Assembly: GCA_905221115.1 (NCBI GenBank)
Contig: CAJNBX010000002.1
Location: 186,001 to 250,000, forward strand
Length of the DNA stretch: 64,000 nucleotides
Origin: a bacterium
Lineage (GTDB): Bacteria; Bacillota; Bacilli; Lactobacillales; Streptococcaceae
Direction: 5' to 3'
Positions 12,101-18,287 of this stretch are shown here, piece by piece. Each line of letters starts with the position of its first letter. The stretch's first letter is position 1. The notes beneath the pieces were generated by a model. The model ran no database searches, had not been told where the DNA came from, and worked only from the letters and a program-made list of their open reading frames with translations. The translations under genes were made by a program, and so were the position numbers.

Positions 12101-14706
12101 TTATCAGCTAGATTTTTATCTGGGTTTTCAGTAGAGTATTGAATTTTAATATTTTTCTTAATCTCATTAAACTCAGCTTCTGTGACATTATTAGCATCCA
12201 CTACAGGAACTTTTGTCTCTGGAGTTTTAATGTCATATTTTGCTGTTTGAGCTTTTAGTTTGATAGTAAATGAACCTGGGTCTTTCGCATATGAATCACT
12301 AGTTGCAATATTAGAAAGTTCTCTTCCATCAGTATCTGTAGCTGTTGCATAACGAGTTACAATTTTAAGTTCTTGATTTGGTTCTTTAGGGAAGGCACTT
12401 TCAGCAATTCCAGAGTTATCTTTTGAAATGTTCCCTTGAATTTTTACAATAGCAGGATTTTCAGCTGTTGCTGGTGTTTCAGTAGAAATTTTTTCAACTG
12501 TTGTATTGAACTCATTATTCAATACATTTGGATTTGATGCATCTTTAACTGGCGATTCATTATTTCCACCACGTAAAACGTTTGCTGATGCTATTTTTCC
12601 TGAATCATCTTTAAATTTAATAGGAATTTCAAAATCTTCGTTCGCATATACGTAAACGTCTTTTTTACCGTCTACTGAGTATGGAATCTCAACTGTTGGA
12701 GCTGCGTTAGTACGTGCAAATTTAGTTAATGGTAATGTATCTGTAGATCCATCTTTATACGTTACCACCATATTGTTAGCTACTTTTTCAACAGATTTGA
12801 TCTTGTCGGCTTTATCGTCAACATTTTGACCTTGTTTCGCAACTAAGTTAGCATCTGTATTCGTTTTAGAATAGTGAAGTTTGATATTGGCATTGTTTGC
12901 ACCAACTATTTTCTTAAACTCTGCATCTGTTACGTTATTAGCATCAACTACTGGTACTTTATCAGCTTCGTTTTCAGGTGTTGTAACATCATATTTTTGA
13001 GTTTGTGGCTTAAGCATGACACGGAAGGCACCTGGGTCAGCTGCATTTGTTGCACTTCCTGCGATTTCTCCTCCATCAGCATCTGCAACTCGTAGATAAC
13101 GCCAGCCTATAGTTAAACCTGCTGGGGTTTCTCCTCTAGTCGCTGCATCTAACTTATCTTGTGTTAAACCATCTGTCGCCGCTGGTGTACCTGAGTAAGT
13201 AATAACTGCTGGTGATGCTTCTGTTGCTGGTGTCTCAGCAGTAATAGTATTCGCTGTATATCCATATTGAGTACTAATTTTATTTGTTGCACCTGGAACT
13301 TCATCGAATGCTCTGTTACTACCTTGTTTTAAAGTAGCACTTGCAATTTTTCCGCTATCATCTTTGATTTTAATACCAAATGAGTTTTCTTCTGCACCGT
13401 AAACATAAATTTCTTTAGCTGCTGCATCAGAAAAAGGAAATTCCGCTGTTGGGGCTTGGTTTACACGTGCAAAGTCAGTTACTGGTCTTTCAGCTGTTGT
13501 TCCATCGTTATAAGTAATAACAACTTTGTCACCTTTTTGAGTGACTGTATCAATCTTACCGTTAAGGTTGTTTCCATCACCTGCTTGTAATCCAGCTTTA
13601 ATTTTATCTAATTCTGGCTGTTGAAGTTGTGCTGGATCAGCTACAGCAACTTTATCAAAGTTTGCTGCTTTATTCGCTAAAGCTTCTGTATATTTAACAT
13701 TTTGTGAACGAACTTTGAAGAATACTTGATAATCTGGATCAGATGAACCTTCGTTGTCGATTTCATTGTTACTTGCATCTTTAGCACGAACTTTACGTGA
13801 TACTATTGTTGAACCGTTAGCCCATGGTTTCCCATTAGGGTGAAGTTTTTGTAATGTTCCTGTAACAGAAAGTGTTGCTGGTTGGTCAGCTGTTGCAGTT
13901 GTTTCACCATCAATATTAGAGTTGTTTAATCCATACCCTATATTAGTGTCAGTTCCACCACCCATTTTTTGCATCCAACCTTTAACAATCTTACCACTGT
14001 TATCTGTAATCTTGATACGTCCAGTGATATTTGTTTCTTCTGTTGGAGTTATCCAGAATGTTTTAGATGCTGGATCATCATAATCGATTGATACTTTTGG
14101 TTTTTCTGTATCAGTTTCAGCACGGAAAGCATTGTTTTTGTCTAGTGCTTGTCCATTACGTTCGTCTTTTGAACCTGAGTTTTCAATAGAGTTAGTACCA
14201 GCTGTTGGTTCAGTGTTTTCTGCTTGTTTACCTACAGTTGGTTGTCCGTTAGTAGTGTCTACTTTCGGAGCTTCTTTTTTAGGTTTGTTTCTTAATTTAG
14301 AGCTAGCTGTAGTGACAAGTTTGCTGTAAGCTGTTTTTAGTTCAGCTTGAGTAGTTGCGTTCGCTAATGTAGCTTTTGCAGATTCTAGTTCAGCTTTTAA
14401 TACTGCAACACTTTCTTCTGTTTTGTTATCGTAAGAACCGTTAGAAAGTTTTGTTTCAATTTCTGAAATATAGCTTTCAAGTTGGGTCTTGTCCAAAGTT
14501 GGAGTTGCTGGCGCAGCAGCTGTGTCTCCAGGTTGGACAGGTTGGATTTGATCCGCTTGAACAGATACAGCTCCATTCCCTAAGAACATGAAAAGAGCAG
14601 CGACCGCTACACTAGCCGCTCCAAAACTATATTTACGGATCGAGTAACGCGTGACCTTTTCACGGTGCAGACGTTCAACACGACTCATAGATGGTTTGTT
14701 TTCCAT
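6142..14706 (-). CDS. Giant YSIRK/LPXTG surface protein with DUF1542 and Rib-like repeats
   Basis: This encodes a 2854-residue wall-anchored protein. In order: a YSIRK signal peptide (KYSFGAASVAVAALF, cleavage near the QADQ segment); a FIVAR-like helical segment near residues 80-140; four related modules each pairing a PTVExPYS...YVY domain with a KVPVVDANNVT...YKDGS domain; about eleven DUF1542-type helical repeats with the motif RxDLTxEEK; about ten roughly 70-residue repeats (KLTDEEKAKV...VNPGS...DDKGNATVTTPEGKT) that resemble Rib-family beta domains; then LPNTG, a hydrophobic stretch and RRRKEDEEA. Sortase A should attach it. I chose the ATG followed by GAAAACAAACC because AAAGGAG precedes it; 15 further codons upstream lack such a site. 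Adhesin or stalk function is inferred from architecture; the ligand is unknown. It may be acquired, since it interrupts the glycosidase cluster. Confidence 0.9.
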   Translation of the reverse strand: MENKPSMSRVERLHREKVTRYSIRKYSFGAASVAVAALFMFLGNGAVSVQADQIQPVQPGDTAAAPATPTLDKTQLESYISEIETKLSNGSYDNKTEESVAVLKAELESAKATLANATTQAELKTAYSKLVTTASSKLRNKPKKEAPKVDTTNGQPTVGKQAENTEPTAGTNSIENSGSKDERNGQALDKNNAFRAETDTEKPKVSIDYDDPASKTFWITPTEETNITGRIKITDNSGKIVKGWMQKMGGGTDTNIGYGLNNSNIDGETTATADQPATLSVTGTLQKLHPNGKPWANGSTIVSRKVRAKDASNNEIDNEGSSDPDYQVFFKVRSQNVKYTEALANKAANFDKVAVADPAQLQQPELDKIKAGLQAGDGNNLNGKIDTVTQKGDKVVITYNDGTTAERPVTDFARVNQAPTAEFPFSDAAAKEIYVYGAEENSFGIKIKDDSGKIASATLKQGSNRAFDEVPGATNKISTQYGYTANTITAETPATEASPAVITYSGTPAATDGLTQDKLDAATRGETPAGLTIGWRYLRVADADGGEIAGSATNAADPGAFRVMLKPQTQKYDVTTPENEADKVPVVDANNVTDAEFKKIVGANNANIKLHYSKTNTDANLVAKQGQNVDDKADKIKSVEKVANNMVVTYKDGSTDTLPLTKFARTNAAPTVEIPYSVDGKKDVYVYANEDFEIPIKFKDDSGKIASANVLRGGNNESPVKDASNPNVLNNEFNTTVEKISTETPATAENPAIVKIQGNISKDNSGIAESAFPKEPNQELKIVTRYATATDTDGRELSNIATSDSYAKDPGSFTIKLKAQTAKYDIKTPETKVPVVDANNVTEAEFNEIKKNIKIQYSTENPDKNLADKKGTEVENQDDRIESITKDGNNVVVTYKDGSKDTKALTDFARTNPAPTVELPYSNADRRQIYVYTGENTDLTFKASDDAEVKDLYLRGPGDVTWNNAKDYGFTVGAVSDSAVTEGQGTVSDDKRTATIKMTGVTTLKAPNQWTSFIEAKDSDDAKSMTGANYNAEKTDYEARQQKPGYVQFVVKSQTDKYDIKAPTEKVAVKDPANVTEDDLAKIKEKLQLEHNQNNDDANISKNAPVTDKDAKIASVTKDDQGNLVVTYADGSKDTRPLSEFVTLDKQPAIDAVNKAADKQIQAINDNAAATKEEKDAAIAKVNADKAKALENIANSNATTKPELDKVEKAGTDAIAKDNPVVSAKPEAKKAIDDALAAKNKAIDDRPDLTPEEKTKAKEAAKAAADKAKEAVDAATTDAEVTKAKEAGTKAVADVTPVAKAEAKKAIAKALEDKNSEIDKRTDLTDEEKTAAKNEAKDKADAQLAEIAKQPDAAATPEAAQTAQTAVDGAKDKGVADVKAVNPVAKAKPEAKKAIDKALEAKNQEIDARTDLTPEEKTKAKEVAKAQADVTKGAVDAATTNAAVDKAKADGTTAVANVTPVVKEAAKKAIADELAEKEKAIDARKDLTDAEKAKAKEEAQAKAKEATDAINKEPDVATTPTAAKTAQDAVDAAKAKGVADVKAVNPVAKEAAKQAIADELAKKVGEIDARPDLTDKEKDAAKKDAQAKAKKATDAINSQPDNATTPEAAKAAQDAVDAAKESGVADVKAVNPVAKEKAKEEIAKELAKKEAAIDARPDLTDEEKAAAKKEAQAKAKEATDAIDAQPSIAETPEKAAEAKKAVDGAKDKGVADVKAVDPVAAKKPEAKEAVDAALKVKVDAINAREDLTPAEKDEAKKAAEKAADDAKKAIDAATTDAAVDAAKNAGTGEVAKVNPVAKEKAKEEIAKELAEKEEAIDGRKDLTDEEKAAAKKEAQDKAKAATDAIDAQPANAETPEKAAEAQTAVDAAKKSGVDEVAAVNPEAVTKPAAKKAIEDKLAKQLEDIANTPDATDEEKKVAADAAKALAEEAKEEIDKAGTDADVKELQDGAEKEIEKSVPVVEDKPNARKAIDEEATAKKAEIDARNDLTPAAKAKLKAKVDKVAEKSKAAIDAVSSVDDVNTIEEADKAAIKAIGEVNRPIDKVLVKDPSALTDEEKAKILEEVKKVNPTAKEVKYDENGNIEVTTEAGDKGIINPTKLVKTEDQLDNGKGGNDINKPLDKVIVKDPSNLTDEEKAKIVAKVEEVNPDAIVTIDENGTVSVSTPEGKTAAIPASELVRTKEDTSNPDAGNSKIVKPADKVAGEANDPDDQAKVEEKLRELNPETKSVKFDEDGNATVTLKDGTTATIPSEDLFKSEVDATKPNAGNDIVKPADKTVVANPEKLTDAEKKAIEDKVKAVNPDATVVVDDKGNATVTTPEGKTAVIPAADLTKDPEAATKPNAGNDIVKPADKTVVANPEKLTDAEKKAIEDKVKAVNPDATVVVDDKGNATVTTPEGKTAVIPAADVTKSVADAGKANAGNAVNTPAAKVEVKDPAKLTDEEKAKVKKAIEAVNPGSKVVVDDKGNATVTTPEGNTAVIPAADVTKSAANAGNAVNTPAAKVEVKDPANLTDAEKKAIEDKVKAVNPGSKVVVDDKGNVTVTTPEGKTATIPAADVTKSAVDAGKANAGNGANTPATKTVVKDPAKLTDEEKAKVKKAVEDVNPGSTVVVNDKGDAIVTKGDGTVLVIPELDLVIPEDKLTDPTQQNGVNTPATRVLVGDKAKLTADEIEKVKESIKAVNPGSTVVVDDKGNATVTTPEGKTATIPAAQLVKDAKDVAAKNNGENINVDFEKETVADFNNLTDAEKEAAKAKIKGANADVVEVVFDKVGNATVITKDGKVYTIVAKDIFKQRPSADNGSSANAGQTASAQANARKVAQELPNTGTADSTVAMVAAAASALLGLGLAGRRRKEDEEA
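6340..8600 (-). repeat. Ten Rib-like beta-domain repeats in the surface protein
   Basis: Ten copies of a module of about 70-77 codons sit before the LPNTG anchor, each with KLTDEEKAK..., VNP and DDKGNATVTTPEGKT motifs. The central copies are the most alike, and the outer ones are diverged. Assignment to the Rib family is by resemblance only. Confidence 0.75.
7496..7936 (-). repeat. Identical 210-bp tandem duplication (231-bp period)
   Basis: Bases 7496-7705 are identical to bases 7727-7936, with no difference in 210 positions. The 231-base period equals 77 codons and keeps the frame. Neighbouring copies are visibly diverged, so this is a recent unequal duplication or gene conversion. Confidence 0.92.
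8650..11270 (-). repeat. About eleven DUF1542-like helical repeats
   Basis: Repeats of 70-77 codons carry the motif AIDxRxDLTxEEKxxAKxxA followed by KAKEAxDAI and GVADVKAVNPVAK. This is the DUF1542/FIVAR-like pattern of long streptococcal and staphylococcal stalk adhesins. The opposite strand is also open over long stretches here because of the repeat composition. Confidence 0.85.
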
Positions 14707-14783
14707 TATTTTCTTTTCTCCTTTTATGAGGTTAATTGATTTGATTTCCACATGACACCTGTATGTAGAAATCTACAATTTAC

Positions 14784-14812
14784 ATTTTATCTTATTTTCA
14801 ATATATATGCAA
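14784..14812 (-). promoter_or_regulatory. Promoter of the surface-protein gene
   Basis: On the minus strand TTGCAT, a 17-base spacer and TAAAAT lie about 80 bases before the chosen start. An eleven-base A/T homopolymer sits 24 bases further upstream, at 14836-14846. Confidence 0.55.
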
Positions 14813-14835
14813 ATGATTTGATTTAAAATTTTCGC

Positions 14836-14846
14836 AAAAAAAAAAA
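14836..14846. repeat. A11 homopolymer upstream of the surface-protein promoter
   Basis: Eleven consecutive A bases, flanked by CGC and GCG, sit upstream of the -35 hexamer in the region that can contact the RNA polymerase alpha subunit. Such tracts can vary in length by slippage. Confidence 0.7.
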
Positions 14847-15122
14847 GCGTTTTGGGAAAGTAAGGAATTTTCAGATAAATTAGTTTTGTATATTTTCTTG
14901 TTTTTGTAAATAAATAATTCACATGTTTTTATAATAAATTTGCTTTTGTTTTAATTCCATCCATAAAGATAGCGCATTCATATAGGATTGGTAGTAAAAT
15001 AAATAAGTTTGATAGGTGAAACAAACTATTTTTGCACTGCATAAGAAAAAATTATCCGTAAAACACATGAACCAAAAATAAAACATGCTACCTCATTTCG
15101 ATAACATGTCATCGTTTTCTAC
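14847..15122. other. AT-rich intergenic region without a recognised gene
   Basis: About 275 bases between the surface-protein promoter region and the Rpn fragment. It is very AT-rich. I see no coding frame, hairpin terminator or known repeat. Confidence 0.6.
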
Positions 15123-15540
15123 TTACAACAAGGCCTCAAACTCAGCCACGGTCATTCCCAATTGATGGCTAGCAACCTCAGGTGTTAGAAGACCTTGACG
15201 GACCATATCCAGAAAGGCAAAAAGTTTCCCTTCTTCCCTTCCTTCAACTTTACCACGCTCCAGCCCCTGTTCAATACCTTCTGCTCGACCACGTTCAAGA
15301 CCACGCTCTAAGCCCTTTTCCTCAGCTTGTTCCAAGGCATAGTCATGCGCTAATAAGGCTTGTTCTTCTCGCATACGTAGTTGGCTAAACATCTTCCTGT
15401 CCTCCTCGGACCAGCTCTTGTAGTCCAGCAGTTGGTCTGCTTGGCTGATGACTCGCTCGGGTTGCTGGGTAAAGGGTTTGTTCCCGAAAAACTCCAACCA
15501 CGGCTTGCGAACCTCGTCTTTGCTGGTTTCTCTGTATTTT
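15123..15540 (-). pseudogene. Orphan C-terminal Rpn module (partial duplicate)
   Basis: This is a second copy of the last 135-140 codons of the adjacent Rpn gene, joined directly after that gene's stop codon. It begins at the codons for KYRETSKDEV, with an in-frame TAA just before, so the nuclease domain is missing. The first half is nearly identical to the neighbour (QQPERxISQADQLLDYKSW). The coiled GLERGRAEGIEQ segment and the tail are diverged, with one more ERGLERG unit. An ATG at 15392 is preceded by GAGGAGG at 8-base spacing and would give an 89-residue protein equal to the detached C-terminal domain. It may be a relic, or a separately translated small protein of the RpnS type known in enteric Rpn systems. 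The sequence alone cannot decide. Confidence 0.7.
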
Positions 15541-15546
15541 TAGGTC

Positions 15547-15819
15547 TTATTTATGATGGTCTTTCAAGAGTTCTTCAAACTCAGCCACGGTCATGCCTAA
15601 TTGCTCACTCGCAAATTCGGAAGTTAAAGCATGTTGGCGAACCATGTCTAAGAAGGCAAAGAGTTTTCCCTCTTCCCTTCCTTCAACTTTCCCGCGCTCT
15701 AGGCCTTGTTCAATACCCTCTGCACGACCACGTTCTAACCCTTTTTCTTCAGCTTGTTCCAAGGCATAATCATGAGCCAATAATGCCTGTTCTTCTCGCA
15801 TACGTAGTTGACTAAACAT
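15547..15819 (-). CDS. Possible internally started small protein from the Rpn gene
   Basis: Inside the Rpn gene, at the codons SEEDRKM, the message reads GAGGAGG, then 8 bases, then ATG. This is an excellent ribosome site in the same frame and would yield the 90-residue C-terminal domain alone. The same site is kept in the adjacent orphan copy with one base change outside the Shine-Dalgarno. Intragenic antitoxins (RpnS) made this way are known for E. coli Rpn genes. Translation here is an inference; the SEED amino acids alone could also account for the GA-rich codons. Confidence 0.45.
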   Translation of the reverse strand: MFSQLRMREEQALLAHDYALEQAEEKGLERGRAEGIEQGLERGKVEGREEGKLFAFLDMVRQHALTSEFASEQLGMTVAEFEELLKDHHK

Positions 15820-16497
15820 TTTCCTGTCCTCCTCGGACCAGCTCTTGTAGTCCAGCAGTTGGTCTGCTTGGCTGATGGCTCGCTCGGGTTGTTGGGTAAA
15901 GGGTTTATTCCCGAAAAACTCCAACCATGGTTTACGAACCTCGTCTTTGCTGGTTTCTCTGTATTTTTTTAATTCCAAGAACGCCATCTTAACCAGATGG
16001 TTTTCTTGACCATTATTTGTTATAGTTAAGACCTCACCTGTCGTATCCTCTCGCATGCTAAAACTATGAAAAGCCAAGTCATCTGAGAAATAATTACTAT
16101 CTACAATAGCAATAGCATAAACGGGTGCAATATGTTTGTAACTCTGGTGTGTATCACCTTCACGTTGACGAATTTTTTCAAGATTTTGATTGACCTGACT
16201 GCACAAGTAAGCCCACAGGCGATTGATGAAAAAAATTTGATGATGAACTTGGATTTCAATAATTACTTGCGTTCCATTATCTAGCTCCGCCAAAACGTCT
16301 ATACTAGTATAGAAATCCTGCGCCGAGTACGACAGGGTAGGCAAGACATGAATATTGCTTCCCTCCAAAATGGTCACATTTTTTGCAGGTAAGTCCAACA
16401 TATCGCGAATAAATTGACAAGTGATTTCTGGATTGCTAAAAATCTTCTTAGCAACCAAATCATTGGTCGGGCTGATGCCCGGATGTCTTAAAGTCAT
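15547..16497 (-). CDS. Rpn family PD-(D/E)XK nuclease / putative transposase
   Basis: This 316-residue protein belongs to the recombination-promoting nuclease (Rpn, formerly transposase_31) family. The N-terminal half holds the PD-(D/E)XK core: the Asp of SIDVLAEL near residue 87 followed by the ExQ motif in VIIEIQVHHQ. The C-terminal 110 residues are charged and repetitive (ERGRAEGIEQGLERGKVEGREEGK), as is typical of these proteins. The start ATG has AGGAGG before it, and a TGG-TATAAT promoter lies 16 bases further up. Characterised Rpn proteins cut DNA and some protect against phage; their action here is inferred. It is followed by a detached duplicate of its own C-terminal region, and it sits downstream of the GH29 gene on the same strand. 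Confidence 0.85.
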   Translation of the reverse strand: MTLRHPGISPTNDLVAKKIFSNPEITCQFIRDMLDLPAKNVTILEGSNIHVLPTLSYSAQDFYTSIDVLAELDNGTQVIIEIQVHHQIFFINRLWAYLCSQVNQNLEKIRQREGDTHQSYKHIAPVYAIAIVDSNYFSDDLAFHSFSMREDTTGEVLTITNNGQENHLVKMAFLELKKYRETSKDEVRKPWLEFFGNKPFTQQPERAISQADQLLDYKSWSEEDRKMFSQLRMREEQALLAHDYALEQAEEKGLERGRAEGIEQGLERGKVEGREEGKLFAFLDMVRQHALTSEFASEQLGMTVAEFEELLKDHHK

Positions 16498-16512
16498 CCA
16501 TTTCCTCCTTCT

Positions 16513-16521
16513 ATTATACCA
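16513..16521 (-). promoter_or_regulatory. Extended -10 promoter of the Rpn gene
   Basis: The minus strand reads TGG-TATAAT, followed after 16 bases by the Rpn start with AGGAGG in between. No clear -35 is present. Confidence 0.6.
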
Positions 16522-16597
16522 TATTTTTAAATCTAATTTTGCTAGATTCGATGGTTCTATCTATTTATTCGAAAAGGAAATGAATTGTTAAGATATT

Positions 16598-18286
16598 TTA
16601 TCTCGTTTCAACTAAAATATGAGCTTGATCAACCAGTTGTCCATCAACAGTCAGATTCAGATAGAAATCCAAGGTCTTATCAGCAGCAAAATACAGGGTT
16701 GGTAAATGCAAATCTTTTTTGCATTCCCCAGCTTGGAATTGAAGGACTTGAATCTCGTCCTGATAGGCGACACCATGCACACCAGTCCCCGGTTGAATCG
16801 AAATCTTAGCCTCCAAAGGAGTGTCACTTTCGCTACGTTCAACCCTAAAATGAAGAGTCTCTCCCTTTGCTACAGCTAGACTTTTTTCTACAAATGCTAG
16901 TCCCTGAACAACTTCTTTTTGTGATAAGCTAGGAGTTTTATAGAGAGAAATCTTGGTCAGTACAGGTAAATCCTGTGCCTCTGTAATCATCACGCGCACC
17001 TTCTGCGCCTCTACTAGCGAACCTCGCAAGAGGCGCTTATGACCAACTGTAAAGCCCATGCCAAATTCCTGCCAGACACCATCCACCTCTACTTGCACAT
17101 GAAAAGCAGCGATTCGTTGCCCTAGCTTCAAATCTTCTCTTAACTCAAGCACATCGAAAGTTTTAGGCGCTCCTAAGTCGAATTCTAGCTGGATGGGCAA
17201 GTCTGCATCGCTTGCCCATGAACTAGTCTCAAGACCGTCTGTCAAATGGCGACAAGCAAAGTCTGCGGAAAGAGCTGGACCAGATACCTCAGCTCCCAGA
17301 GCCAAATCTTCTTTATAGAGCTCATTGCGATAGGCCGCAAATTCATAGAGGCGTTCAATATCCTTTGCATCAAATAGCCCAGCTTGATTCGGCGGAATAT
17401 TAAGTAGGAGCGGGGTTCCTCTCCCCACTGAGTGAAAGTAGATTTCAACCAACTCCTCGAGTGACTTAGGATCCTGCTCTTCATGGTAAAACCAGCCTGG
17501 CCGAATGGAAACATCTGCCTCACCGATTGAAAAAATCGTACCCGAGGGATCTCCGTGCTGAAGATAGTCCAGCTCTGCTTCTGTTTCTAGTTTATCAGGA
17601 TTCACCTTTTGCCACAGTGGATCACCTGCATACCCTCGTTCATTGCCAATCCAGCGGATACTGGTGCCTTCTGTTGAAAAAATTAAGCAATCTCCCTGCA
17701 GGTCACGAATGGTTTCAAACCATTTTTCAAATTCATAATTGACCTTTTGAGCGCCCTCTCCTCTGGCACCATCCATCCAGACCTCAGCAAATTTCCCTCC
17801 ATTTCCATAGGCAGGATTTGATAAAATCTCCTTCAGTTGAGCCAGATAATAGGCATTATAGTCCGCTTCTCGGTCCACATGATAGAGCGGGCTGTGGGCA
17901 TCCCAGGGTGACAGGTAGACCCCCATATCCATATCAAACTCTGTGGCAGCTTGGGATACTTCAAGAAGCAAGTCACCTTCTCCATTCCTCCAAGGACTGG
18001 CCTTGACCGAATAATCCGTATAAGTCGTCGGATAGAGGACAAAGCCATCATGGTGCTTGACCACCAAAATCAATTTTTTGAAACCCGTTTCCTTGAGCAC
18101 ACGCACCCACTCACGCGCATCTAACCTTGTCGGATTAAATCGTTCAGGATCTTCCTGACCGGTCCCCCATTCCTGGTCATAAAAGGTATTAGGCCCAAAA
18201 TGGATAAAGGCTGCTAGTTCATCCTCTAAATAAGCTAGCTGGGTCGAACTAGGCAAGGGCCCATGCGGTTTTATTTCTCTTACCAT
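16598..18286 (-). CDS. GH29 alpha-L-fucosidase
   Basis: This is a 562-residue glycoside hydrolase family 29 fucosidase. The catalytic (beta/alpha)8 domain covers roughly residues 20-330 with the motifs HFGPNTFYDQEWG, VVKHHDGFVLYPT and AEVWMDGARGEG. Asp172 is the expected nucleophile, and Glu216 (in WIGNERGY) is a likely acid/base. A discoidin-like beta-sandwich follows near residues 340-460, then a smaller beta domain. There is no signal peptide, so it is cytoplasmic. It resembles the pneumococcal enzyme that removes alpha-1,3/1,4-fucose from Lewis-type glycans. Its ATG lies one base after the GH2 stop, with AGGAAG inside the GH2 end, so the two are translationally coupled. No convincing terminator follows. 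Confidence 0.9.
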   Translation of the reverse strand: MVREIKPHGPLPSSTQLAYLEDELAAFIHFGPNTFYDQEWGTGQEDPERFNPTRLDAREWVRVLKETGFKKLILVVKHHDGFVLYPTTYTDYSVKASPWRNGEGDLLLEVSQAATEFDMDMGVYLSPWDAHSPLYHVDREADYNAYYLAQLKEILSNPAYGNGGKFAEVWMDGARGEGAQKVNYEFEKWFETIRDLQGDCLIFSTEGTSIRWIGNERGYAGDPLWQKVNPDKLETEAELDYLQHGDPSGTIFSIGEADVSIRPGWFYHEEQDPKSLEELVEIYFHSVGRGTPLLLNIPPNQAGLFDAKDIERLYEFAAYRNELYKEDLALGAEVSGPALSADFACRHLTDGLETSSWASDADLPIQLEFDLGAPKTFDVLELREDLKLGQRIAAFHVQVEVDGVWQEFGMGFTVGHKRLLRGSLVEAQKVRVMITEAQDLPVLTKISLYKTPSLSQKEVVQGLAFVEKSLAVAKGETLHFRVERSESDTPLEAKISIQPGTGVHGVAYQDEIQVLQFQAGECKKDLHLPTLYFAADKTLDFYLNLTVDGQLVDQAHILVETR

Positions 18287-18287
18287 A

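Noticed and set aside
15123..15497. Orphan Rpn module as a simple frameshifted end of the intact gene
   Set aside because: The intact gene has its own full C-terminus and stop. The second piece repeats the same residues, so it is a duplication and not the result of a frameshift.
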